Numbered from the stretch's first letter, positions 54,164 through 63,301 are shown. The stretch: 64,000 bases of DNA from Viridibacillus arvi (GCF_001274945.1 NZ_LILB01000005.1:934959-998958), one strand, 5' to 3'. The notes: generated by a model from the letters alone, not told the origin. Made by a program: numbers and translations.

Positions 54164-54354
54164 TTAAAAAACCTCCAATTTATCGAAATATTTATCTAAT
54201 TTTGTTCATAAGCTTGCATAAATACATCGTGATTTATCCATAATAAAAGTGTTACATAATTTCATAAGAAAAAGAGCCTTATCTGACTCAAATTGTACCA
54301 TTTTCAAGAAGGTTGCTGTCAAATGTTGAAGACTTCTAAAAGGGGGAATGTTAC

Positions 54355-54507
54355 ATGTTGAAAACAGAAACATGGTGGGAATCAATTTTCACAGGGCCAT
54401 TAGCACATGGCTTACATCCGCAAAAACAAGAGGAATTAGAGGACGAATCTTTTTTATTCTTTCAGTACAATGATACAGCATCGGAAGAAAATGATCAGCC
54501 ATCTTGA
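54355..54507 (+). CDS. 50-residue protein of unknown function
   Basis: A short open frame of 50 residues starting MLKTETWWESIFTGPLAHGL and ending TASEENDQPS, rich in Glu, Asp and Trp and acidic overall. AGGGGG lies about ten bases before the ATG, and a clear terminator follows within 60 bases, so it looks like a complete small transcription unit. It has no membrane helix or Cys. I do not recognise the family. Confidence 0.7.
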   Translation: MLKTETWWESIFTGPLAHGLHPQKQEELEDESFLFFQYNDTASEENDQPS

Positions 54508-54524
54508 ATGAAGTGTAGCAAAGT

Positions 54525-54562
54525 GAGCTGTCCGCTTAAAAAAGGACAGCTCCTACTTTTAT
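54525..54562 (+). terminator. Terminator of the 50-residue protein gene
   Basis: GAGCTGTCC and GGACAGCTC form a perfect nine-base stem around GCTTAAAAAA, followed by CTACTTTTATA. Confidence 0.88.
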
Positions 54563-54569
54563 ATATATT

Positions 54570-55018
54570 ACTTTAACCGTTGGATATAAGCATTAATAAC
54601 GTATGGATAATACTAGCCTACCCAAACTGTAATTGGTATAGACATCTATATATCACATTTTTCCATTTAATTCAAATCAAATTTACAAATTTATTTACTA
54701 CCCCGGCATATCCTTCATAAATCAGTAAATCATTTGACAATATTCCATTAATTTTTGTACATTTCCCATAATCAATCACCCACAATTACTTTGGTTCATC
54801 CCCAAAAATATCTTTCTAATTTACCCTTCTAATACTACTTATAACTCCACAATATTTCATTTTAATCCTATTACGCTAAACCCCAAGTTCTTTAATTCCC
54901 TATTAACACCAAAAACCTATAGATATTTTCAAATTTATCGCTAGAACCTTTTTAAAAGGGGTATGCAATTATATAGAGATTATTATTCTCACTCTTTTTT
55001 TAACACTGGAGGACTGAC
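54570..55018. other. Gene-free stretch, C-rich and G-poor on the + strand
   Basis: No plausible gene on either strand. In 54721-54900 I counted 46 C against 7 G on the + strand, a strong skew with little chance of RNA structure. A TTGACA occurs near 54734 without a good -10. The last 60 bases contain the YhgE ribosome site GGAGG. The skew resembles a rut site for Rho or a long unstructured leader of the next gene. Confidence 0.6.
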
Positions 55019-57187
55019 ATGAAAAATATTTGGGAAATTTATAAACGGGATATTAAAAGTATTTTCTCTAACTGGGTAGCTGCGGTAATATTAGGCGGGC
55101 TTATTATTTTGCCTTCATTATATGCATGGTTGAATATTGCAGCTTCATGGGATCCTTATGCGAAAACCTCTCAAATCCCCGTCGGTATTGTAAATGAAGA
55201 CAGTGGTGCAAAATTACAAAACCAACATATAGATGCTGGAGAAGAGCTAGTTGCAACGTTACATAAAAATCATGATATGAACTGGCAATTTACTAATCGT
55301 AATACGGCAATGGAGAAAGTTCGAAACGGTGATTTTTTTGCGGTAATCATTATTCCAGAAAATTTCTCTAAAGAGCTCGCTACAGTTGTTTCAGGTAAGC
55401 CCCGAAAAGCTAAAATAGAATATTATGTTAACGAAAAAATCAACTCCATCGCTCCCAAAATTACAAGTAAAGGTGCTAGTGTACTCGCTGAAGAAATGAG
55501 TAGTAAATTTATTGGTACAGTAAACGGAACGATCTTTGAGATGTTCAATCGAATTGGGATAGAAATGCAAAACAACTTACCTGATATCGAAAAATTCAAA
55601 AATTATGTTTTTACATTAGAGAAAGATTTACCAGGCATTCATACCGAGCTGAAGAAAGCACAAAAAGATGCCAATTCTGCAAGTACTTTGATTGGTGATG
55701 CTCAAAATGAAATTCCACAAGTAAAGAAACTAACAGAAGATGGACTTAATACAATTGAAAACACATTGACCTTCTTGACACAAGCTGAAGGTCGCCTCAA
55801 TGATATGAGTCCGAAAATTAAAGAAGATCTACAAACAGTCCAAAAAATTTCAGCTGATGCAAATAGTTTGTTAAAACAACTACAAAATACAAAGATTGAT
55901 TTTACCGAGGTAAATAAAGCAAAAGAAACGTTAGATAATCAGGTTACATCTTCTATTGATAAAGTAAATAACGTTGAACAAACATTGGCAGATTTAAAGG
56001 AATTCAACGATAAAAATAACATTAAAGATCAATCACAACTACTCTCATCGGCAATTGAGAGTACAAAAAATTTAGAAGCTTTATTAGTAGAAGCACAAAC
56101 AAATGCACGCAATGTTAATGAAGTACTTGCTGGTAAAGAACAAGAGATTATTGATGCCATCAACTCATTGCAAACTATCGCTCAAAAAACTTCTGTCGGG
56201 CTCGACAGCTTTATCAAAGAATATGCACAATCTATTGAACCAACTGTTTTTAAAGCTATTAATGATGCTCAAAACACGTTATCTACTTCAAAGGATAAGC
56301 TGACTTTAATACAAACCCAATTGCCTGAAGTTGTACGTATCATTAATAATACTGATGGTTACATCTCAGAAGCAAAATCTGGTCTCAATACAGCGCTCGG
56401 TCAATATCCTTATGTGAATACCAAGGTTAGAGAACTTGCTAACAAAATCCGTGACTTCGAAAAAGAAACGGATTTAAATAGCGTCATTCAATTACTTATC
56501 AACGATCCGAATGCGGAGAAATCATTTTTTGAGCAACCTATTAAGCTAAATGAAAATGCCATCTTCCCAATCAAAAATTACGGAACAGGTATGACGCCTT
56601 TCTACACTGTTTTATCCATTTGGGTTGGTTGTCTACTTTTAATTTCACTACTTTCTGTAGGAGCGAAAAATGAAGAAGATTATACCACTCGCCAAATATA
56701 TTTCGGAAAGCTATTCACATTTTGGACCATAGGCATACTCCAAACACTAATCATTACTATGGGTGACCTTTTCATTCTTAAAGTGTCAGCCCATAACCCA
56801 GTATGGTTCGTCCTATTTTGCCTATTCATCAGTCTCGTATTTATGAGTGTGGTCTACACTTTAGTGTCTGTTTTCGGAGATGTCGGAAAAGCACTTGCAA
56901 TCGTGCTGCTTGTACTTCAGCTAGCAGGCTCAGGCGGTACTTATCCCGTTGTTTTGCTACCAAAGTTCTTCCAGGTCATTAACCCTTACTTACCTTTCAC
57001 ATACGCTATAGGAATGGCTCGAGAAGCAATTGGTGGAATCATATGGAATAAAATATTAGTGGATGTCATCGTACTTGGCATAGTTCTCATAGTTGCTCTG
57101 TTATTTGGCGCCATCCTCAAAAAACGTTTAAATGTTATTACTTCACGTATGCTACTTAAATCAAGAAAATCAGGGTTATTTCACTAA
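55019..57187 (+). CDS. yhgE: YhgE/Pip-family membrane protein
   Basis: 722 residues. N-terminal helix (NWVAAVILGGLIILPSLYAW) followed by the family phrase LNIAASWDPYAKTSQIPVGI and NEDSGAKLQ. The middle ~380 residues are a long extracellular coiled-coil region. The C-terminal ~200 residues have five or six helices of ABC-2 permease-like type (TPFYTVLSIWVGCLLLISLL, ALAIVLLVLQLAGSGGTYPV). The architecture fits the YhgE/Pip proteins, named for a lactococcal phage-infection protein, and related to EsaA/YueB. The host function is unclear. GGAGG lies before the ATG, and a strong terminator follows. It lies next to the prophage, but I see no sign that it belongs to it. Confidence 0.88.
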   Translation: MKNIWEIYKRDIKSIFSNWVAAVILGGLIILPSLYAWLNIAASWDPYAKTSQIPVGIVNEDSGAKLQNQHIDAGEELVATLHKNHDMNWQFTNRNTAMEKVRNGDFFAVIIIPENFSKELATVVSGKPRKAKIEYYVNEKINSIAPKITSKGASVLAEEMSSKFIGTVNGTIFEMFNRIGIEMQNNLPDIEKFKNYVFTLEKDLPGIHTELKKAQKDANSASTLIGDAQNEIPQVKKLTEDGLNTIENTLTFLTQAEGRLNDMSPKIKEDLQTVQKISADANSLLKQLQNTKIDFTEVNKAKETLDNQVTSSIDKVNNVEQTLADLKEFNDKNNIKDQSQLLSSAIESTKNLEALLVEAQTNARNVNEVLAGKEQEIIDAINSLQTIAQKTSVGLDSFIKEYAQSIEPTVFKAINDAQNTLSTSKDKLTLIQTQLPEVVRIINNTDGYISEAKSGLNTALGQYPYVNTKVRELANKIRDFEKETDLNSVIQLLINDPNAEKSFFEQPIKLNENAIFPIKNYGTGMTPFYTVLSIWVGCLLLISLLSVGAKNEEDYTTRQIYFGKLFTFWTIGILQTLIITMGDLFILKVSAHNPVWFVLFCLFISLVFMSVVYTLVSVFGDVGKALAIVLLVLQLAGSGGTYPVVLLPKFFQVINPYLPFTYAIGMAREAIGGIIWNKILVDVIVLGIVLIVALLFGAILKKRLNVITSRMLLKSRKSGLFH

Positions 57188-57188
57188 A

Positions 57189-57233
57189 AAGGGACTAGTT
57201 TGGTTATATTGACCAAACTAGCCCCTTCTATTT
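57189..57233 (+). terminator. Terminator of yhgE
   Basis: GGGACTAGTTTGGT pairs with ACCAAACTAGCCCC around a seven-base loop, followed by TTCTATTTTA. Very stable. Confidence 0.93.
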
Positions 57234-57323
57234 TATTGATGAAAACAATGTTTGACTTTTACTGTTTGCCATCTTATGATATTAAGTAATTCTTACATAA
57301 ATTTAAGAATTAGAATTTCTCCC

Positions 57324-57396
57324 GATTCCTTAGCTCAGCTGGGAGAGCGCCACCTTGACAGGGTGGAGGTCGCTGGTTCGAGCCCAGTAGGAATCA
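57324..57396 (+). tRNA. tRNA-Val (anticodon GAC)
   Basis: A full cloverleaf: acceptor GATTCCT/AGGAATC (7 pairs), D arm GCTC/GAGC, anticodon stem CCACC/GGTGG with loop TTGACAG (anticodon GAC, reading GUC), T stem GCTGG/CCAGT (four standard pairs plus one G-T) with loop TTCGAGC, and discriminator A. CCA is not encoded. It lies between yhgE and the prophage lysis genes, so it is a likely integration target. Confidence 0.96.
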
Positions 57397-57413
57397 TAGG
57401 TGCCAAACCTAAT

Positions 57414-57442
57414 GTGAAGACCGTCGGAACAACGGTTTTCAC
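57414..57442 (+). repeat. Hairpin between tRNA-Val and the terminator
   Basis: GTGAAGACCG pairs with CGGTTTTCAC (one G-T pair) around nine bases. It has no T run of its own and sits directly before the next terminator. It may be part of the tRNA 3' trailer. Confidence 0.65.
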
Positions 57443-57486
57443 AAAAAAGACCCCTTAACAGCACGTATTGCTGGGGGTCTTTTTTT
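57443..57486. terminator. Terminator after tRNA-Val, usable from both sides
   Basis: AAAGACCCC and GGGGTCTTT form the outer stem with CAGCA/TGCTG inside, followed by T residues on + and preceded by A residues on +. It can end the tRNA transcript and the prophage lysis transcript. Confidence 0.9.
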
Positions 57487-57572
57487 CTAGCGGCAAATTT
57501 GGTATTCTTATTTGATTTCTTGATTCTTTTTACTAAATATGTTTTTGTAAAAACTCTTGCTTAAATCAGAGC

Positions 57573-58361
57573 TTACACTTTTCTAACATATTCTTTTTTA
57601 GCAGTGATGTACAATCCACTTTTGGTTTTTAGTCGATAAACGTTTCCATATCTTACAATGTCCACTATAGTATATATGGTATTCTTATTACATTTTTCTA
57701 CTCGTTCTGCTTTATCAAATTTCACTCGTTGGTATGCATGGCAATCTTTGATGACTTTGTATTTACCTGTACCAGTTTTATAATAACTAATAGAATTTAC
57801 TGATTTGTCAACGGTTGATACCTGCTTAGTATAGTCAAGATAATCCGCAATAACTGAAGCAATACCTTGACAAATATATTCAAATTTATCATTGTAAATT
57901 TTCGCATCAGCTACACTATCTACGAAACAAACTTCGATTAAAATAGCTGTACTATTGGTACTATTTAAAAAATATAATTCCTTTCTCTCTTTGGCTCCAC
58001 GATCTTTTAAACCACTTATACTTGCAATTTTGGCACTAACTTTTTTAGATAATGCTATTGCATCGTAATACAAACATTCAGTACCTCGTGGTTCGCTAGT
58101 TTTAGATGCTGCGTTAAAATGAATGCTAATATCTAAATCTCGTGTTTTACCATTATGGTAATTGACAATAGTATTTAAATTTTGATTTTGTGTGATAGAT
58201 GTATCATCGTGGAAATTATACCCACTACCATCATATCCTGTTGTTAATATTTCATATACACGATTGGCCACTTTACGTGCCTCATTCACTTCATCAAGAA
58301 TCCCTTTTGCACCACAAACTTTTAATGCATGTCCACTTGAAATTACAAATTTTTTCACCAT
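57573..58361 (-). CDS. Phage endolysin, N-acetylmuramoyl-L-alanine amidase
   Basis: 262 residues. The Amidase_3 fold covers ~1-185, with zinc ligands in ISSGHALKVCGAKG (His), DEVNEARKVANRV (Glu) and DISIHFNAASKTSEP (His), and the catalytic Glu in AILIEVCFVDSV. It cuts the bond between muramic acid and L-Ala. The C-terminal ~70 residues (YKVIKDCHAYQRVKFDKAER ... GLYITAKKEYVRKV) look like the DUF5776-type wall-binding domain. It is the last gene of the lysis set, two bases after the holin gene. It lies within the prophage lysis set. Confidence 0.92.
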   Translation of the reverse strand: MVKKFVISSGHALKVCGAKGILDEVNEARKVANRVYEILTTGYDGSGYNFHDDTSITQNQNLNTIVNYHNGKTRDLDISIHFNAASKTSEPRGTECLYYDAIALSKKVSAKIASISGLKDRGAKERKELYFLNSTNSTAILIEVCFVDSVADAKIYNDKFEYICQGIASVIADYLDYTKQVSTVDKSVNSISYYKTGTGKYKVIKDCHAYQRVKFDKAERVEKCNKNTIYTIVDIVRYGNVYRLKTKSGLYITAKKEYVRKV

Positions 58362-58362
58362 A

Positions 58363-58614
58363 TTATTTCAATCCTTCAGATTTTAATGTTTTTTCTTGTT
58401 CACTTGCTTTTTTCGTTAATAAATAAGTGTTTTTATAAATTCCATAAACAACCAATAGGAAAGGTACTGCTGCTAACAATGAATTTACAAAAGCGTCTAT
58501 TGTTTCATTGGTAAACCAGGTGACTCTGATTCCTAACGTCTGCAAAAATAAAAGGACCGCTGATAGCAGGCCCCCAAATAGTGCAATATATTGTGTTAAT
58601 TTTTCCATTGTCAT
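58363..58614 (-). CDS. Phage holin
   Basis: 83 residues with two helices: YIALFGGLLSAVLLFLQTLG and FVNSLLAAVPFLLVVYGIYK, joined by a short loop, and a charged C-terminal tail (TKKASEQEKTLKSEGLK). Length, topology and position next to the amidase indicate a holin, probably of the phi LC3 family. It forms membrane holes that release the endolysin. AGGAGG lies before the ATG. Confidence 0.88.
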   Translation of the reverse strand: MTMEKLTQYIALFGGLLSAVLLFLQTLGIRVTWFTNETIDAFVNSLLAAVPFLLVVYGIYKNTYLLTKKASEQEKTLKSEGLK

Positions 58615-58625
58615 TAAATGACCTC

Positions 58626-58982
58626 CTATTGCGCTAATATATTGAATAATGATTGTAAAAATAAATAAAGAACGCTTCCAGCCCCACCGTATTTTAATAG
58701 TAGGTCGGCATTGCGTTCCATTTTAGTTTTACGTAAATCATAAGTACGAACCTTTTCACTCTCTAATGCCGTATCTCTAGACTTTATAAGATCCCATTGT
58801 TTATCCATAGTAGATTGCAAAAAAGAACGGGTTTCACGATTTTCTTGTAAAATGATATTCTCTAACTTTACATAATTTTGTTCGATTTGCTTTAATCGTA
58901 GTTCTTGTTTCAAATCACTTTCTTCGAGCGCAACAATCCGCTCTTCGTGATTTCCTAAGCGGTCATCAAATAGATTTTCCAT
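58626..58982 (-). CDS. XhlA-like phage lysis-associated protein
   Basis: 118 residues. A long coiled coil covers ~10-95 (ALEESDLKQELRLKQIEQNY), and a single helix anchors the C-terminus (YGGAGSVLYLFLQSLFNIL). This is the layout of XhlA/hemolysin-XhlA proteins that accompany phage holins. I place the start at ATG 58982 with GGGAG seven bases upstream; GTG 58988 is inside that site. It begins the lysis set XhlA-holin-amidase. Confidence 0.78.
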   Translation of the reverse strand: MENLFDDRLGNHEERIVALEESDLKQELRLKQIEQNYVKLENIILQENRETRSFLQSTMDKQWDLIKSRDTALESEKVRTYDLRKTKMERNADLLLKYGGAGSVLYLFLQSLFNILAQ

Positions 58983-59002
58983 CGACACTCTCCCATTTTA
59001 GA

Positions 59003-59034
59003 CAAAATAAAAAAGATATCCCAAGAGAATATCT
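59003..59034 (-). terminator. Terminator between tail-fibre and lysis genes
   Basis: On the - strand AGATATTC and GGATATCT (one T-G pair) close on a five-base loop, followed by TTTTTTATTTTG. The lysis genes may therefore have their own promoter in the ~115 bases upstream, where I could identify none with confidence. Confidence 0.85.
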
Positions 59035-59148
59035 GTTGAATACTATAGAGCCTTTTCAGTTGCTTCATTAGTAAATTTTTGTATTAATTAAATAATATAA
59101 CAAATAACCATTTAATACCCATGAATTAAAAGGTAATATTTGTAATGC

Positions 59149-61356
59149 TTAATAATTTATCTTATAATCACCATCAGCATAAATAGTGACAAGTAAATCA
59201 TCATTATTTGGATATTCATAATCATAGTGAGTCCCATGAACAGCTTTCTTCCAAGTACCTTTCATATCCATTTGTGTAATGAGTGCATCGATTTCTGCTG
59301 AATCTGTAATATCTTCCATAGATATAGCATATGCGAATCGCATAGTCTTACTATCTCCCCGTATATCAGTCCATTGTGCTGATGTAATATTTGCTAGTGT
59401 TTCTGGGGACATACCAAGTAAGATAACCTCATCCGTTTTCGGATTAATATTAATCCATTCCATTCCGTTATGTGCATACCATGTAATTCCCTCGTCAAAT
59501 GAAGTGATAACACGTACTTTTCCTTTATTTACTTCTTTTGAAGTAAGCTTTACAAAATCTATATTCTCTATAAAACGGATATTAATGCCTTTGGTTGGTA
59601 GGACTAGCTGATCTAATGGAATTGCATTAGTTTTCAGCGTTCTCCTTGCATTTTTCTCATCTGTCCATACACTTATTCTGAAATTGTCAGGGAGTGAGTC
59701 GATTGCTTCAAATGGTATTCTATCCATTCCATATTTTTCATAAAATATCTTTTTATCTTCAATATCATTAGGTATAGCACCAGTATTCTCCCATAAGGAA
59801 CCATTGTAATACCAGTAATTATCTTCTTCAAATAAAATAAGCATTTTATTTATTTTTAATCTTTCTATTTCTAAAATGGGTCTAAATCTACCTGTAGTAC
59901 CACTTGTACCTAATTGTGAGAATGTATCAATTAGATTGTGCCCCCTTATAATCCTATATGCCGAGCCAAAGGTACTAGAAATAGAGCCCGTCGTCGAAGT
60001 CCAACACTGCTGTTGACCAGCCCAGTGCCAAATAGAATCATCCCCAGCTGTTATGGTACCGTTTAATGTAGAATTTACAATATTCCTATCCCATTCGTTA
60101 TCTTTATCTAAATCATATATCCCACCTGTTGGTAATCTAACTGTTAGTTCGTAATCATTTTGTATAGTAGGATCTTCAAATAATTGCATATCATTTATTC
60201 CTACATTATGTTGACTATAGTAACTTGATAAAATGTTTATTCTGAAATGTTTAAATATTTTTTTTCTATCATTTAATTGGTACTTATGGGTTAAGGCGTC
60301 GTTCGGGTGAATAGCTGAAAATATTTTTTCGTAGTTCACATCATCTGTCGATCCGAATAGTGTGAAATCTTTTATTGAATACGATGTGCCTGATACAAGA
60401 AATGCTTGCAACTCTATTTCAGTTATTATTTTAGATGTAGGATAGCTTAACTTTAACCAATGCCCTTCATTTGGTGAAGTTGTAAGAGTGTACCAGAATG
60501 GTCTGGAGCCAACATTGCTATCAAATGCTTTATAGGCGTAGTCGGAAGAATAGTTACTGTCAGCAGTCACTGTTATTCCTCCAGGCGTTATGGAAGAGTT
60601 CATAATTGGCACTGTAGGTCGAGAGCCCATATTTATAGTAATCCCTGAGCCACTTGCAACACCTGCTAAATTCAAGGAATTCCAACTAATTGAATTCTGT
60701 ATATACCTATCGGCCATTAGTCTTTTCTTTCCATTCCAATCCTCAATCATGATAAAGTAGAAATCCCCAGAAGAGTTTGTTGATGAAATTGTTGTAGGTA
60801 TAAAATCCAATGATTCTTTGCCTAAAGCTGAGAATGTTCCGACCTCTGCAAAAGGTGCTCTATAATTACACCTTATTCTCTTTCCTATTTCTAATTCTTC
60901 TATTTTTGTAACTTCTTCTGGATGGAGTAATCTACCACTAGAATCTATATCTACAGCATCTAGGGTAGCTATTGAGTTTCCTATATTCTCCACAATAACT
61001 TTATGTCTTTTATTATCCATTCCTTCCTTTTTATACCAAACGATCATATTATTATAGTTAGAGTCAGGTATACTTACAGCTATAGAAGTTTGTGATCTAA
61101 CCTCTACTAAATTATTGTCTATTGATATTTTTAAACATTCACTATATCCATTAAAGACACTAGATAATAATATTAGTCTTGTCCCTATAAAGTCGAACTC
61201 AATATTGCCTCCAACATTAATGACTGTTCTTGTACCATTGTAATATGCAGTGTTTGGTGCAGAGGTTACGCCTATTTTCTTAATGGAGCTATCTTGGTCG
61301 TCGTACCTTTTCCAACCACTTTCAGGGACAGTTAATTTATCTCCTACATTAGCCAT
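59149..61356 (-). CDS. Modular phage tail-fibre/receptor-binding protein
   Basis: 735 residues. Domains by eye: an N-terminal jelly-roll-like region (~1-150), a module with EELEIGKRIRCNYRAPFAEV (~150-250), an F5/8-type (discoidin-like) carbohydrate-binding domain (~260-395, HWLKLSYPTSKIITEIELQA), a second shared module (~395-510, DNEWDRNIVNSTLNG), and a C-terminal region (~510-735). The last ~150 residues are closely repeated in the partial gene at 63557-64000. AAGGAGG precedes the ATG. It probably binds cell-surface sugars of the host. No enzymatic motif is evident. Confidence 0.8.
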   Translation of the reverse strand: MANVGDKLTVPESGWKRYDDQDSSIKKIGVTSAPNTAYYNGTRTVINVGGNIEFDFIGTRLILLSSVFNGYSECLKISIDNNLVEVRSQTSIAVSIPDSNYNNMIVWYKKEGMDNKRHKVIVENIGNSIATLDAVDIDSSGRLLHPEEVTKIEELEIGKRIRCNYRAPFAEVGTFSALGKESLDFIPTTISSTNSSGDFYFIMIEDWNGKKRLMADRYIQNSISWNSLNLAGVASGSGITINMGSRPTVPIMNSSITPGGITVTADSNYSSDYAYKAFDSNVGSRPFWYTLTTSPNEGHWLKLSYPTSKIITEIELQAFLVSGTSYSIKDFTLFGSTDDVNYEKIFSAIHPNDALTHKYQLNDRKKIFKHFRINILSSYYSQHNVGINDMQLFEDPTIQNDYELTVRLPTGGIYDLDKDNEWDRNIVNSTLNGTITAGDDSIWHWAGQQQCWTSTTGSISSTFGSAYRIIRGHNLIDTFSQLGTSGTTGRFRPILEIERLKINKMLILFEEDNYWYYNGSLWENTGAIPNDIEDKKIFYEKYGMDRIPFEAIDSLPDNFRISVWTDEKNARRTLKTNAIPLDQLVLPTKGINIRFIENIDFVKLTSKEVNKGKVRVITSFDEGITWYAHNGMEWININPKTDEVILLGMSPETLANITSAQWTDIRGDSKTMRFAYAISMEDITDSAEIDALITQMDMKGTWKKAVHGTHYDYEYPNNDDLLVTIYADGDYKINY

Positions 61357-61371
61357 ATTTAATAAACCTCC

Positions 61372-62490
61372 TTACTCTCTATATTCAATTACAGGTCTAA
61401 AACCAATCCTCTCAGATACGTAATTTGATGCTAATACATTATAATCTTTATATTCAGTTTGAACTGTACCACTCTTATTTCCTCTTGCTACTCTCGACGA
61501 ACTACTGGCCATTTGTGTTAACCCAGTATTTTCTGTAAATGTGCCGTTTATAGGAGAATCTTGAGTCCAGGTATAGGAGTTTCCACAATTCCATATGCTT
61601 TTATCTAAACTTTTGACTTCCCTACCAATCTCACTGTTATTAATATGCTTATCCCATTCATTATTAATAGGCCATGCACCTCTTACATGTGTAGACTGGA
61701 TAAGTGTCTTGTTGTTATCTTCATCTACATAGGCAACACCTCCAGTTAGAGAACGCATGATGAAGTTCTTATACTCTTCATACACCTCAAACTGGTAAAT
61801 TCCAGCTACATTATATCCATAACTGCTGTCGTAAGGAAATCCATGAATTTTCAAATATCTGCATACAGTCGGTTCCACTTCTACTTCTATCCAGCCACTA
61901 CCTACTGGTGCAGTGATATTACTAAGTATTTGATATTCCACATCATCATCCGAAAAAGAAATATCAAAAGTATTTGAACGACTATCAGCAAAAATTCTCA
62001 GTACTTTTACTACCTTAAGACTTCCTAAATTCAGTTTAACCCAAGGTGTTTTGTCACCGTTCACGGGGTTCCATCGACCTTTATATCCTCCTGTATTCAA
62101 ACTTCCATTGTTTATTGCCGAGGCGCTACTATTTCCCGCTGAGTCACTGTAGTTGCTAGACGCTGTTGCGCTGGCAGTGATAGCTAAATTTTCATTAAAA
62201 TTAATTCTCTTCCCTTGTATAAAATTTCCAGAATTTAGTGTATCCCAACTAATAGTATGCTGTACTACTCTATCACTAACCAATATTCCAGTTGCCACTT
62301 TTATAAAATAAAATATGCCATTTGGAGTTTTGCTCCCTTCAACTAATATCTCCTCCCCTACAACTGTACCTAATTCGCTAAGTGTTCCTACTACTCCATT
62401 TAACGCAACATATTTACAAGGAATGTAATCACCTATATCCATATCCGCCACCCTCCGCCTTAATTGTCCAATTGTTGTAGGTTCCGGCAT
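61372..62490 (-). CDS. Phage tail-fibre-like protein with discoidin domain
   Basis: About 372 residues. A first module (~15-100) begins DIGDYIPCKYVALNGVVGTL and an F5/8-type domain covers ~115-245 (TPWVKLNLGSLKVVKVLRIF, CRYLKIHGF). A last module (~250-372) has NNEWDKHINNSEIGREVKSL and ends FRPVIEY. The first and last modules recur in the 735-residue neighbour. I place the start at ATG 62490, eight bases after AGGAG; GTG 62499 overlaps that site. It lies 15 bases upstream of the neighbour. Confidence 0.8.
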   Translation of the reverse strand: MPEPTTIGQLRRRVADMDIGDYIPCKYVALNGVVGTLSELGTVVGEEILVEGSKTPNGIFYFIKVATGILVSDRVVQHTISWDTLNSGNFIQGKRINFNENLAITASATASSNYSDSAGNSSASAINNGSLNTGGYKGRWNPVNGDKTPWVKLNLGSLKVVKVLRIFADSRSNTFDISFSDDDVEYQILSNITAPVGSGWIEVEVEPTVCRYLKIHGFPYDSSYGYNVAGIYQFEVYEEYKNFIMRSLTGGVAYVDEDNNKTLIQSTHVRGAWPINNEWDKHINNSEIGREVKSLDKSIWNCGNSYTWTQDSPINGTFTENTGLTQMASSSSRVARGNKSGTVQTEYKDYNVLASNYVSERIGFRPVIEYRE

Positions 62491-62517
62491 ATTCAACACT
62501 CCTTTTATAAATTAAAA

Positions 62518-63093
62518 CTAGTCAATTTTTAAACTATTAATTTTCTTGAAGTCACTTTTTTCAAAATTCACTTCAAGAATCGTTCCAGCACCTGACCACA
62601 TATCATCAGTAAGTAATTGTTTTTCAAAATTCTGTTTTAATTGCAACCTACCATCAAAGATAATATTATTGTTATCAATAAAATTGATAGAATCAGTGTT
62701 TTCAAATCTATTCTGTATAAAAACTGTATTTTGTTGACCCACAGTAAATTTAAGTATTTCTATAGGAGCTCTCAAAAATGAAGTTGTATAGTCAATTGGG
62801 ATTTGATACTGTCGGGGCGCAGATGTTGATGCTGTTACTCCTAATTTCGTAATTTGTTGATACCCCTGTTCCCCCCCATTATTATTGCTACTCCCACTGG
62901 AGAATGGAATATATTCAGTACCATTCCAAATACATAAAGTTTGCCTGTTGCTATTTGTTATATCTACTCTAATGACATATAGCATGTGAAGAGTTCCTAT
63001 ATCAGGTAAGGCATCGCGATTATCAACAAATGTAACTTCTTTTAATTCCCCACTGCTATTTGGTATATTTTTTATTACTTGAACTTTTGTCAC
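62518..63093 (-). CDS. Putative phage structural protein
   Basis: 191 residues, no named family recognised. Begins with KVQVIKNIPNSSGELKEVTF, has a Gly/Ser/Asn linker (PFSSGSSNNNGGEQGY) near residue 75, and a C-terminal beta-rich region (FENTDSINFIDNNNIIFDGR). The linker separates what look like an N-terminal attachment domain and a C-terminal beta domain, common in tail accessory proteins. GTG start with GAGGTG about six bases upstream. It lies in line with the fibre genes. Confidence 0.65.
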   Translation of the reverse strand: MTKVQVIKNIPNSSGELKEVTFVDNRDALPDIGTLHMLYVIRVDITNSNRQTLCIWNGTEYIPFSSGSSNNNGGEQGYQQITKLGVTASTSAPRQYQIPIDYTTSFLRAPIEILKFTVGQQNTVFIQNRFENTDSINFIDNNNIIFDGRLQLKQNFEKQLLTDDMWSGAGTILEVNFEKSDFKKINSLKID

Positions 63094-63103
63094 TTTTACA
63101 CCT

Positions 63104-63301
63104 CTAATCGTGTGTTATAACAATGTAGAACATGATTGATTCTTTTTTTGTAAATGGTATGGTTTTAACCAACTTTACCCAAAATTTAATTGTTTCTTTA
63201 GATGCTATTACTTTGATAACAAATTCAACCTTATATGTAGCTGATGAACCATTATCACAAAGTACGATTTTTAAATGGGCAATCTTTATGTCTTCTGTCA
63301 C
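63104..63301 (-). CDS. Small phage protein of unknown function
   Basis: 65 residues, basic and beta-rich (KIAHLKIVLCDNGSSATYKV, KFWVKLVKTIPFTKKESIMF), no membrane helix. GTG start with no good ribosome site. Its stop lies ten bases before the next gene's start, which supports a coding role in the same operon. A + strand frame overlaps it but reads against the transcription direction of the region. Existence is less certain than its neighbours. Confidence 0.45.
   Translation of the reverse strand: MTEDIKIAHLKIVLCDNGSSATYKVEFVIKVIASKETIKFWVKLVKTIPFTKKESIMFYIVITHD

Noticed and set aside
57252-57458. Open frame on + of 68 codons with SLAQLGERHLDRVEVAGSSP
   Set aside because: It is the tRNA-Val gene read as protein, a well known false ORF; no ribosome site.
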